This document shows, piece after piece, positions 41,988-49,561 of a stretch of DNA of 54,083 nucleotides. The position numbers were made by a program, and so were the translations under genes. The notes under the pieces are model-generated. The model was not told the origin of the DNA. It did not search any database and saw only the letters and a list, made by a program, of their open reading frames with translations. Source of the stretch: an uncultured Chitinophagaceae bacterium (GTDB lineage: Bacteria > Bacteroidota > Bacteroidia > Chitinophagales > Chitinophagaceae); NCBI GenBank assembly GCA_937981995.1, contig CALJNC010000057.1, forward strand, positions 1-54,083, given 5' to 3'. The first letter of the stretch is position 1. Every line of letters begins with the position of its first letter.

Positions 41988-42755
41988 ATGATTGAGGTTA
42001 AAAATTTATCGAAAGCGTTTTCAGGAAAAGTTGTTCTTGACAATGTAAGCTGCAATTTATATAAAGGCAAGATGAATCTCATTATTGGTACCAGTGGTAG
42101 TGGAAAATCTGTTTTTATGAAATGTATGATAGGACTCATACAACCAGAAAAAGGGCAAATATTTTTTGACGGCAAAGATTTGCTAGAGATGAATAAAGAC
42201 GATAAAAAGGAACTGAGAAAAAACATAGGCATGTTATTTCAAGGATCTGCTCTTTTTGATAGCATGACGGTTGAGGATAATATCAAATTTCCACTGGATA
42301 TGTTTACCAATCATACTTTAAAAGAAAAAAAGAATATTGTAAACGGGGTTTTGGACAGGGTAAATATTGACGGTGCCAATAAAAAATTTCCTTCTGAAAT
42401 TAGTGGTGGAATGCAAAAACGGGTTGCACTAGCAAGAGCAATTGTTTTGAAACCAAAGTTTTTATTTGTTGATGAACCAAACTCTGGTTTAGATCCTAAA
42501 ACAAGTTTAGTAATTGACAAGTTGATTATGGAGCTTACCCGTGAGTATGAAATTACCACGGTGGTAAATACCCATGATATGAATACCGTGCTCGAAAGTG
42601 GCGATAATATTTTGTACTTAGACTATGGTAAAAAAGGATGGGAGGGCACTAAGGAAGAAATAATCTTCAATGATAATGCCCGTTTAAATGATTTTATTTT
42701 TGCTTCAGACTTTTTGCGTGCAGCAAAAGAAAAACGAATGAAAGAATTGAGCTAA
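41988..42755 (+). CDS. mlaF: MlaF-type ABC transporter ATPase
   Basis: 255 residues. Walker A is GTSGSGKS (34-41), the Q-loop lies in GMLFQGSALFDSM, the signature SGGMQKR, Walker B FLFVDEP and the switch His in VVNTHDM. LFQ-GALFDSMTV-(D/E)N is typical of MlaF rather than other ABC families. It drives MlaE and starts 4 bases after its stop. It converges on nhaB with a 10-base gap. Confidence 0.92.
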   Translation: MIEVKNLSKAFSGKVVLDNVSCNLYKGKMNLIIGTSGSGKSVFMKCMIGLIQPEKGQIFFDGKDLLEMNKDDKKELRKNIGMLFQGSALFDSMTVEDNIKFPLDMFTNHTLKEKKNIVNGVLDRVNIDGANKKFPSEISGGMQKRVALARAIVLKPKFLFVDEPNSGLDPKTSLVIDKLIMELTREYEITTVVNTHDMNTVLESGDNILYLDYGKKGWEGTKEEIIFNDNARLNDFIFASDFLRAAKEKRMKELS

Positions 42756-42765
42756 ACGTTTATTT

Positions 42766-44241
42766 TTATAAAAAGTAAATAATACCTATCAATCCTAATA
42801 CGCCTAAAACAATTGTATAGGGCAATGCCATTTTAATCATTTTAAGATAAGATAACTTAATTGCCGGTGCTAAGGCTGAGGTTAGCAAGAATAAAAATGC
42901 TGCCTGTCCATTTGGCGTAGCAACACTAGGTAAGTTCGTTCCTGTATTAATGGCTATAGCCATTGTTTCATACTCAGCCTGTGTTATTGTACCTGCTTTA
43001 AATGCTGCCTGTACTTCATTAATATAAACTGTAGCTACAAATACATTGTCGCTTATCATGGATAAAATACCATTGGCTCCATAAAATAATGCGGGTTGTA
43101 TAGATTTATCTTGCTCTAGTACCCAATGAATAATTGGCTTGAATAAATGTAAATCATGAATCATACCTACTATCACAAAAAATACTGCAAGTAAGGCAGT
43201 GAATGGAAGTGCTTCTTCAAATGCTTTACCTAAAGAGTGTTCTTCTATAATACCCGTAAAGGCAGTTTGAATAATAATAATTCCTAAACCAATTAATCCT
43301 ACCGGCGCTAAGTGAAAAGCCAATGCGGCAATTAAAAAGATAGCGGATAAGGCTTGAACCCATAAAGCAAAACGTTCTTTGCTTGTGCGTTTTTCATCTT
43401 CTTCAGTTATATAGCCATGTAATATTTTATTTACCTGTACAGGCAATTTAGCGCCAAAACCAAATGTGCCTGTTACTTCTAATAAAATACATGTGAGTAA
43501 ACCGGCTGCAAGAACTGGTAAAGTTACCGGTGCCATTGCCATAAAAAATTCTACAAAGTCCCAACCAAGTTTGTCACCAATTAATAAATTTTGTGGTTCG
43601 CCTACAATGGTACATACACCACCAAGAGCGGTACCTACCGCGCCATGCATTACTAGAGATCTTAAAAAACTTCTAAATTGTTCTAAGGTTTCTCCACTTA
43701 GTTCTTCTCGATCCAGTACACCACTAGCATCTAAATCAGAGTCGCTTGATGCTACCTTGTGATAGACTTGATAAAAACCTACAAACACACTTATTAAAAC
43801 GGCCGTAACCGTAAGGGCATCCAAAAACGCACTTAGAAAAGCAGAAAGAAAACAGAAAAGAAATGATAAAGCAATTTTTGATTTTATACGTAGAAAGATT
43901 TTACCAAAAATGAACATCAATAGAGGCTTCATGAAATAAATACCTGCTACCATAAATACAAGTAAAAGGATTACTTCAAGATTGCCATCAATCTCATGAA
44001 ATACAGTGGCAGGACTTGTAAGTTTTAAAAGAATAACTTCAAAAGCAATGAGTCCGCCTGATTGCAATGGATAGCACTTAAGCGCCATTGCTAAGGTGAA
44101 AATAAACTCTCCAATAATTAGCCAACCCGTTGCTGTAGGCCCAGCTGTAAATAACAGAATGGGATTAATTATTAAAAATAAAATAATGGTTGTTTTAAAC
44201 CATTTGGGAGAATTCCCAAGAAAGGACTTCATAAATTCCAT
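42766..44241 (-). CDS. nhaB: Na+/H+ antiporter NhaB
   Basis: 491 residues, polytopic (about 12 segments). The N-terminal region ([57 protein letters not shown] and [19 protein letters not shown]) matches NhaB closely, including the phylogenetically conserved SAFLDALTV stretch. NhaB exchanges Na+ for protons and helps keep pH and sodium balance, in line with a marine life style. An acidic, charged loop interrupts at about residues 160-190 ([16 protein letters not shown]). TAATATTG (minus strand, about 44273-44266) is a 7 of 8 -7 box. Confidence 0.92.
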   Translation of the reverse strand: MEFMKSFLGNSPKWFKTTIILFLIINPILLFTAGPTATGWLIIGEFIFTLAMALKCYPLQSGGLIAFEVILLKLTSPATVFHEIDGNLEVILLLVFMVAGIYFMKPLLMFIFGKIFLRIKSKIALSFLFCFLSAFLSAFLDALTVTAVLISVFVGFYQVYHKVASSDSDLDASGVLDREELSGETLEQFRSFLRSLVMHGAVGTALGGVCTIVGEPQNLLIGDKLGWDFVEFFMAMAPVTLPVLAAGLLTCILLEVTGTFGFGAKLPVQVNKILHGYITEEDEKRTSKERFALWVQALSAIFLIAALAFHLAPVGLIGLGIIIIQTAFTGIIEEHSLGKAFEEALPFTALLAVFFVIVGMIHDLHLFKPIIHWVLEQDKSIQPALFYGANGILSMISDNVFVATVYINEVQAAFKAGTITQAEYETMAIAINTGTNLPSVATPNGQAAFLFLLTSALAPAIKLSYLKMIKMALPYTIVLGVLGLIGIIYFL

Positions 44242-44369
44242 GCGAACTACTTAAGTGAATAGCAATATTAATCTTGAAATCTAAGCTTATCAAACAAGTT
44301 TTATACAAATCGTGCATAGTATGCGTAATACATTGCCTAAGCTTTTAATTTATATACATTAACTTCGTC

Positions 44370-45290
44370 ATGTTCATGAAATTAGCTGCCATAGACATCG
44401 GTTCCAATGCTGCACGACTTTTTATATCCGAAGTGCGAATTTATACTGATGGTAGCCCTGATTTTACAAAAGTGAGTCTGGTGCGTGTTCCATTGCGACT
44501 AGGTTTTGAGGTTTTTGACACGGGCGAGATATCTCCCGCCAAATCAAAAAAGCTATTACAAACCATACATGCCTACAAGCATTTATTAGATGTTTTTGAT
44601 GTAACGCATTGCCAAGCTGTGGCCACAAGTGCTATGCGCGATGCTAGTAATGGTAAAAAGTTAGTAAAACAAATTAAAAAGGAAACTGGTATTGATATTG
44701 AAATTATTACCGGTAAGCAAGAGGCTGAATTATTACTTCAAACCCAATTGCGTGAAAATTTTTCACCTGAAAACCATTATTTGTATGCCGATGTAGGTGG
44801 TGGGAGCACAGAGATTACAATTTTTAAAAGTTCTAAAATATTAGCACAAGAATCTTTTAATGTAGGAACGATACGTTGGTTAAAAGATCAAGTAAAAGAA
44901 GCAGAGCTTACTGCAATGCAAGCTTTCATAAAAAAAGCAACAAAAAAATATAAGAACGTTTTAGCTGTTGGTTCTGGCGGGAATATTAATAAAGTATTTT
45001 CTATTTCAAAACAAAAAACGGGCTTGCCTATAAGTAATGACTTACTGCGTTTTTATTATAAAGATTTAAAAAAAATGACGGTACAAGAGCGTATTCATAG
45101 TTATAGGTTGCGTCATGACCGTGCCGATGTAATTGTACCTGCATTGAAAATTTATTTGTCAATTTTAAAGTGGGGAGGCTTTGATGAGATACTTGTACCG
45201 CAAGTTGGTTTGGTTGATGGCATTATTAAAAAAATGTACACCGAGAATTATTTTACTTCCTTAAAAGGAAAAAAGAAAAAGACTAAGTAG
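44370..45290 (+). CDS. ppx: Ppx/GppA-family exopolyphosphatase
   Basis: 306 residues. It has the ASKHA-fold phosphate loops AAIDIGSNAARL near the N-terminus and YADVGGGSTEITIF, plus VATSAMRDASNG and VGSGGNINKVF. It removes phosphate from polyphosphate, or the gamma phosphate of pppGpp. It is short: the C-terminal HD-type domain of large E. coli Ppx is lacking, as is common for this family. The ATG at 44370 lies only 2 bases behind a 7 of 8 -7 box (TAACTTCG, 44360-44367), so the ATG two codons further on (44376) is as likely. Its end overlaps the convergent exonuclease by 8 bases. Confidence 0.85.
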   Translation: MFMKLAAIDIGSNAARLFISEVRIYTDGSPDFTKVSLVRVPLRLGFEVFDTGEISPAKSKKLLQTIHAYKHLLDVFDVTHCQAVATSAMRDASNGKKLVKQIKKETGIDIEIITGKQEAELLLQTQLRENFSPENHYLYADVGGGSTEITIFKSSKILAQESFNVGTIRWLKDQVKEAELTAMQAFIKKATKKYKNVLAVGSGGNINKVFSISKQKTGLPISNDLLRFYYKDLKKMTVQERIHSYRLRHDRADVIVPALKIYLSILKWGGFDEILVPQVGLVDGIIKKMYTENYFTSLKGKKKKTK

Positions 45291-45786
45291 CTAAGTCTTG
45301 AGAGATTAAAAATAATTTAGCGCAAGCTTTTGCATCGCTTAAGGCATCATGATGTTTTAATTCAATACGATGTCGCTCACAACAAGCCGCTAAGTTATTT
45401 TTCTTAAATCCAAGTTTCCTAAAAATCTTAACGGTGCATTCCCATTTTTCTGCCGTGTCTAATTCTGAATGATGAATATTATAATCTTGCATACTTTTTA
45501 AAAGTACGCCTCTGTCAAAACCTTCATTATGTGCTACCACTAATCGACCGTTTAAACGCTGTGCAATATCCGGAAATACCTCGCTAAATAAGGGGGCGTC
45601 ATACGTATCATCAGGTGTGATACCATGTACGCGTATGTTGTAGTAATTATAATCATTATAGGGTGGCTGAATTAGTTGGTGGTATTCTTCTACAATTTGG
45701 CCATGCTCCACTGTTACGATTCCTACTGAGCAAACATTATGCCCGACAGCGGTTTCAAAATCAATAGCTGAGAAAGTAGTATTCAT
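45283..45786 (-). CDS. DnaQ-like 3'-5' exonuclease
   Basis: 167 residues of the DEDDh exonuclease fold. Exo I reads FSAIDFETAVG (the Asp-x-Glu pair), Exo II HNEGFDRGVL (Asp) and Exo III HHDALSDAKACAKL (the His-x(4)-Asp pair). The loop RVHGITPDDTYDAP is typical of DnaQ epsilon-like proteins and RNase T relatives. It is a stand-alone exonuclease, not fused to a polymerase. Its C-terminus overlaps ppx tail to tail by 8 bases. Confidence 0.85.
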   Translation of the reverse strand: MNTTFSAIDFETAVGHNVCSVGIVTVEHGQIVEEYHQLIQPPYNDYNYYNIRVHGITPDDTYDAPLFSEVFPDIAQRLNGRLVVAHNEGFDRGVLLKSMQDYNIHHSELDTAEKWECTVKIFRKLGFKKNNLAACCERHRIELKHHDALSDAKACAKLFLISQDLAT

Positions 45787-45822
45787 ATGTAGTTTAAAAG
45801 TAATTTTTACTGTGTAACTAAA

Positions 45823-46527
45823 TTAAAATGGATTTGTAGCCCAAACAGTTACTTCAGGAATAAACCCTTTGTCGCGCATTTCTACAACAGATAAAATGGT
45901 ATGGGCAATATCTTCCCCACCTAGTTTCTTAGCAGCTTCTTCGCGCTCAGCTCGATCTTCTGCATTAAATGCTGTAGTTACTTCACTAGGATTTACAAGG
46001 CACACTCTAATATTATCTTTTCGTAATTCTGCTTGCCAAGATTGTGTCATGCCGCGTACTGCAAATTTTGATGCAGCATAAACCGAACCTCTTGCAAAAC
46101 CTTTCAATGCGGCAGTGGAACCTATATTAATAATCGTTCCTGCTTGTTGTGTTTTAAACGTAGGTAAAAATTCTTGCGTAAGCAATGCCAAACCAAACAC
46201 GTTGGTGGTATAAACTTGCATTAAATCTTCTTCGCTTATTTCTCCTAAAACGGGGAAGTTTCCAATACCCGCATTATTAATAAGTACATCAATTTTACCT
46301 CCGAGTATTTCTAAGGTTTCTTTTGCCTTAGCGGGGATTGCTTTTAAATCGCTAATATCAAAATGTAAAGGCGTTGCACCAATTTCATGTGCTACCGTAT
46401 CAAGCTTTTCTTTATTCCTACCCGTAATGACAACTTGAGCACCCTGCTCAACAAATAATTTTGCCGTTGCTTTTCCTATTCCTGAGCTACCACCTGTGAT
46501 TAATACCGTTGCGTTTTTTACATTCAT
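45823..46527 (-). CDS. short-chain dehydrogenase/reductase
   Basis: I start it at the ATG at 46527 (234 residues); the GTG two codons upstream overlaps a 7 of 8 -7 box (TACCTTCG, 46540-46533), so it would not be transcribed. Classical SDR marks are the cofactor motif TGGSSGIG, the NNAGIG strand and the catalytic triad Ser in IGSTAALKG with Tyr and Lys in YAASKFAV. Arg and no Asp at the end of the second strand (TGRNKEK) suggest NADP preference. The substrate is not predictable; it resembles uncharacterised YdfG/FabG-like reductases. Confidence 0.85.
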   Translation of the reverse strand: MNVKNATVLITGGSSGIGKATAKLFVEQGAQVVITGRNKEKLDTVAHEIGATPLHFDISDLKAIPAKAKETLEILGGKIDVLINNAGIGNFPVLGEISEEDLMQVYTTNVFGLALLTQEFLPTFKTQQAGTIINIGSTAALKGFARGSVYAASKFAVRGMTQSWQAELRKDNIRVCLVNPSEVTTAFNAEDRAEREEAAKKLGGEDIAHTILSVVEMRDKGFIPEVTVWATNPF

Positions 46528-46532
46528 GTACA

Positions 46533-46540
46533 CGAAGGTA
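46533..46540 (-). promoter_or_regulatory. -7 box of the SDR gene
   Basis: TACCTTCG on the minus strand is a 7 of 8 TAnnTTTG match that ends 5 bases before the ATG at 46527, so the mRNA may be nearly leaderless. Confidence 0.4.
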
Positions 46541-46586
46541 GGTATACCATTGAAAAAGCTATTCGATTCGTATCAGAGACTTTAAG

Positions 46587-48041
46587 CTACTTTTTGTTTT
46601 TTAGAATGCTGCCTCTGGGTTGATCGCCAGGCAGCAGTACGAGCTCAGAATGTAAAAAAGTGGCTGCTGCAGCTGAATCTTGAACTTTAATGGAAGTGCG
46701 TTCTAGCATTTCAGCTTCAAATTCGTTTAAAACACTTTTTCTTATTCCTTGTTTGCGCCAGTTAGATAATGGTCTGCAATTGTTAGTAATGCTGCGTGCA
46801 AGGGCCAGAGCATCTAACAATGCTTGGTTAGCGCCTTGTCCTTTAAACGGACTCATAGGATGTGCTGCATCGCCTAATAAAGTAACCATTCCGGCCTGTG
46901 CAATTTCACTTGGTCTTAATACAGCACGATCATAAACAGGATAACCTGAAACTTGAGTTGCATTAGTTGCATTTAAAATTTCGGGGATTGGTTTGTGCCA
47001 AGGACATCGCCGAATGGCTTCCGCTTTTAATGCAGATGGTCCTTTTTTACTTAACGCGTTGGCATCATTTTCTGGCATAGGAAAACTAAGCTGCCACATA
47101 ATAGCATCTTTAGTAAATGGCATCATGTAAATGCGTTCAATCCCATTGGCCGTTTGAAAAATAGTAGCACCATCTATAAGAGGATTTTTTAATCCTTTCA
47201 GATTTTCTAATGGGCATATGCCTAAGATTACAATACAATCTAAATAGTTTAAAGGAGCGTTCTTTTCTTTAAAAAGGACGTTGCGTACTGAACTACGAAT
47301 ACCATCCGCTCCAATTAAAAGATCTGTTTTTGTTTTTATTGTTTTGCCGTCAACCTTAAAACTTAGTTCAACGCTTTGAGCATTCGTTTCTTGAAAATCT
47401 ATTAACTGATGGCCCCATTGAACTTTATCGTGGCCACCTAATTGTTCAAGCAATTCCATGCGCAATGCTTGGCGTGCAATATGAATATTGCTTTTTTGAC
47501 CATGTTTATTATTTTCTTTTTTCAACCATTTGCGCATGCCCCATTCTCCTAGAACCTTACCTTCAGTAGTATGCATTAGATGTCTTGTGGATACTACGCC
47601 CTCTTTTAAATATGGAAGACCAAGGCCTGCCATGGCTCTACTTGCTTGTTGTAGGGTAAGGCCATAACCTTGAGCGCGTGCATCAAAGCTATGGTCGCGC
47701 TCGTAAAGGGTAAAAGGAATGCCCCGGTGCAAACAAGCTATTGCAAGTGCCGTGCCGCCAATGCCGCCACCTATTATTGCAAGGTGAGGGTAGTTTTCAG
47801 TGTCAGCTACTGTAGGTTGGTTACTTGAATTTAATCCACTGCCATTACAATTTTCGCAAGGATATAAGGCTCCTTTGGGTTGAATAGGTGCAGTTTCTTT
47901 TTTGTTTGACTTTTCAAATTGTTCAAGCTCTTGTTGATATTGTAGGCGCGCTTTTTTACGCACGCGTCTTCTTTTTTTGCCGCGTCCTTGGCATGTTGGG
48001 CAAGTGGTCCAATTTGTATTTTTATTTATTTCTTGTTTCAA
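46587..48041 (-). CDS. FAD-dependent monooxygenase with N-terminal DnaJ-type zinc-binding module
   Basis: 484 residues. Two DnaJ-like CxxCxGxG motifs, CPTCQGRG (Cys14, Cys17) and CENCNGSG (Cys62, Cys65), flank a basic coiled segment (KKRRRVRKKARLQYQQELEQ). Together they have the four Cys of a single zinc centre. The rest is a class A flavoprotein hydroxylase (PHBH/UbiH fold): GGGIGG (91-96), the DG motif LIGADGIRSSVRNV, and GDAAHPMSPFKGQGANQAL near the C-terminus. The only in-frame start is a TTG at 48041, which overlaps a full -7 box (TAACTTTG, 48046-48039), so the true start or promoter is uncertain. The substrate is unknown. Confidence 0.85.
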   Translation of the reverse strand: MKQEINKNTNWTTCPTCQGRGKKRRRVRKKARLQYQQELEQFEKSNKKETAPIQPKGALYPCENCNGSGLNSSNQPTVADTENYPHLAIIGGGIGGTALAIACLHRGIPFTLYERDHSFDARAQGYGLTLQQASRAMAGLGLPYLKEGVVSTRHLMHTTEGKVLGEWGMRKWLKKENNKHGQKSNIHIARQALRMELLEQLGGHDKVQWGHQLIDFQETNAQSVELSFKVDGKTIKTKTDLLIGADGIRSSVRNVLFKEKNAPLNYLDCIVILGICPLENLKGLKNPLIDGATIFQTANGIERIYMMPFTKDAIMWQLSFPMPENDANALSKKGPSALKAEAIRRCPWHKPIPEILNATNATQVSGYPVYDRAVLRPSEIAQAGMVTLLGDAAHPMSPFKGQGANQALLDALALARSITNNCRPLSNWRKQGIRKSVLNEFEAEMLERTSIKVQDSAAAATFLHSELVLLPGDQPRGSILKNKK

Positions 48042-48104
48042 AGTTAATTGGAATTGATTTAGATCCTAACATCCGCCGTAGGGTGGTTTGCAATGTGCAT
48101 TTTG

Positions 48105-48581
48105 TTAACTGCTTTTTTTAATTGATCTATCCCTAATTACACGAACTATTCTCTTCGCCTCAATTCTATGAGGAATAATAATTTCAAAATTCTGATAATC
48201 AATTATTTTTTCATCTTCTTCCTCAATATGCATGTTTTCATTCGAAAATAAATTACCAAACTCCTTTATAAAATCTGAGTAACTATAGAATTTATGATGT
48301 TCAGCCCCTTGTCCAATAGAGAACCAATCTCCAGCATGAATAGGAAAGTCTTTCTCTTCTAGTTTGAAAACAAATCCGTTGAAATTAGAATTTATTTTCC
48401 TCCAAGATTTTAAATTGCTTTTCCAGCTATTGTTTAACGTCTTGTTTCGGGTATAAGGAAAACACCAAACACCCTTCAATTCATTCTCATCGTAGTCCTT
48501 ATTCTTCCTACGCTTTGGTTTAATGCCATTTTTTACAATGTCATTGGTATTATTCTGTTTTGTCCAATGTATTAAAAGCAT
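48105..48581 (-). CDS. protein of unknown function, possibly ADP-ribosyltransferase-like
   Basis: 158 residues, no signal peptide, Lys- and Asn-rich. The beginning (LLIHWTKQNN, then DIVKNGIKPKRR) has the H-x-T...I-x-x-x-G-(I/L) shape seen at the start of many ADP-ribosyltransferase-fold proteins. Tyr99/Tyr101 (FYSYSDFIKEF) and Glu133 in NFEIIIPHRIEAKRIVRV could be the further positions of the pattern, the last strand looking like 'E-x-x-I-P-x-x-I'. I do not recognise the family, and this match is only a pattern by eye. It stands alone; no obvious antitoxin is adjacent. Confidence 0.5.
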   Translation of the reverse strand: MLLIHWTKQNNTNDIVKNGIKPKRRKNKDYDENELKGVWCFPYTRNKTLNNSWKSNLKSWRKINSNFNGFVFKLEEKDFPIHAGDWFSIGQGAEHHKFYSYSDFIKEFGNLFSNENMHIEEEDEKIIDYQNFEIIIPHRIEAKRIVRVIRDRSIKKSS

Positions 48582-48686
48582 ATTTTCTTAGCGTAGTTAC
48601 GGAGGTGAATCACCATTACATTTTGGCTCGTTCATTCGCTAATTTAAGAAACTATACCCACAATGAATTCTATTTCTCTTTTTCCG

Positions 48687-48694
48687 TACTTTCG
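48687..48694 (+). promoter_or_regulatory. candidate -7 box of the PNP gene
   Basis: TACTTTCG is a 7 of 8 match to TAnnTTTG, 17 bases before the ATG at 48712. The -33 half is not clear. Confidence 0.35.
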
Positions 48695-48711
48695 CCTTTT
48701 ATTTATTTATC

Positions 48712-49536
48712 ATGGAAAATCTAAACGTAGCCAAGCTAAAAGAAACTGTTGCTTATTTAAAAACACAAATAACGCAAGTGCCTAAGGCGGGAATTATTTT
48801 AGGTAGTGGTTTAGGTGGCTTGGTTGATGCTGTTGAAATTGAAAAAGAAATTGAATATGGCCAGATTCCAAATTTTCCTGTATCTACCGTAAAAGGGCAT
48901 GGCGGCAAATTAATTTTTGGAACCATTAATGGCGTACAAGTTGTAATGCTAAGTGGTCGTTTTCATTATTATGAAGGCTATAATATGCAGGAGGTAACCT
49001 TTCCGGTACGAGTAATGCATCAGTTAGGTGCTGAGTATCTTATGGTAAGTAATGCAGCAGGTGGTATGCACCCTGATTTTAAGGTAGGTGATTTAATGAT
49101 AATTGACGATCACATTAATATTTTCCCCGAGCATCCCTTGCGTGGTAAAAATGACGAGAGTATTGGTCCGCGCTTCCCTGATATGACGGAACCTTATGAA
49201 CATGATTTAATAGCCGAAGCAAAAAAAATAGCACAGGAAAAGGATATTAAAGTGCATCAAGGTGTTTATATTGGTTTGCAAGGGCCCACCTTTGAAACCA
49301 AGGCTGAGTATGTGTGGCTACGCACCATTGGCGGCGATGCTGTGGGTATGAGTACTGTGCCGGAGGTTATTGTAGCCAAGCATAGCGGTATGAAGGTGTT
49401 TGGTATGAGTGTAATCACTGATTTGGGCATTCGTGATGAGATGAACGAGATTACCCATGAGGAAGTATTAGAAGCAGCAAATGCCGCAGCTCCTATCATG
49501 TCAGGAATCTTTAAGGATTTATTGGGTCAATTGTAA
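48712..49536 (+). CDS. punA: purine-nucleoside phosphorylase (trimeric, class II type)
   Basis: 274 residues. It cleaves inosine, guanosine and their deoxy forms with phosphate to base and ribose-1-phosphate. The trimeric PNP marks are IILGSGLGGLVD, GRFHYYEGYN, VSNAAGGMHP, GLQGPTFETKAEY and GDAVGMSTVPEVIVAKHSGM; the final Asn/Asp region (VITDLGIRDE) carries an Asp where many enzymes have Asn. Length is normal. The promoter of the next gene lies over its 3' end. Confidence 0.93.
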   Translation: MENLNVAKLKETVAYLKTQITQVPKAGIILGSGLGGLVDAVEIEKEIEYGQIPNFPVSTVKGHGGKLIFGTINGVQVVMLSGRFHYYEGYNMQEVTFPVRVMHQLGAEYLMVSNAAGGMHPDFKVGDLMIIDDHINIFPEHPLRGKNDESIGPRFPDMTEPYEHDLIAEAKKIAQEKDIKVHQGVYIGLQGPTFETKAEYVWLRTIGGDAVGMSTVPEVIVAKHSGMKVFGMSVITDLGIRDEMNEITHEEVLEAANAAAPIMSGIFKDLLGQL

Positions 49537-49555
49537 TTACACCATTCTACATTTG
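49522..49555 (+). promoter_or_regulatory. promoter of the Porin_10 gene
   Basis: TTG (49522-49524), 23 bases, TACATTTG (49548-49555), a full -7 match. It begins inside the PNP reading frame and ends 6 bases before the ATG at 49562, implying a near-leaderless mRNA. Confidence 0.5.
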
Positions 49556-49561
49556 TGTAAT

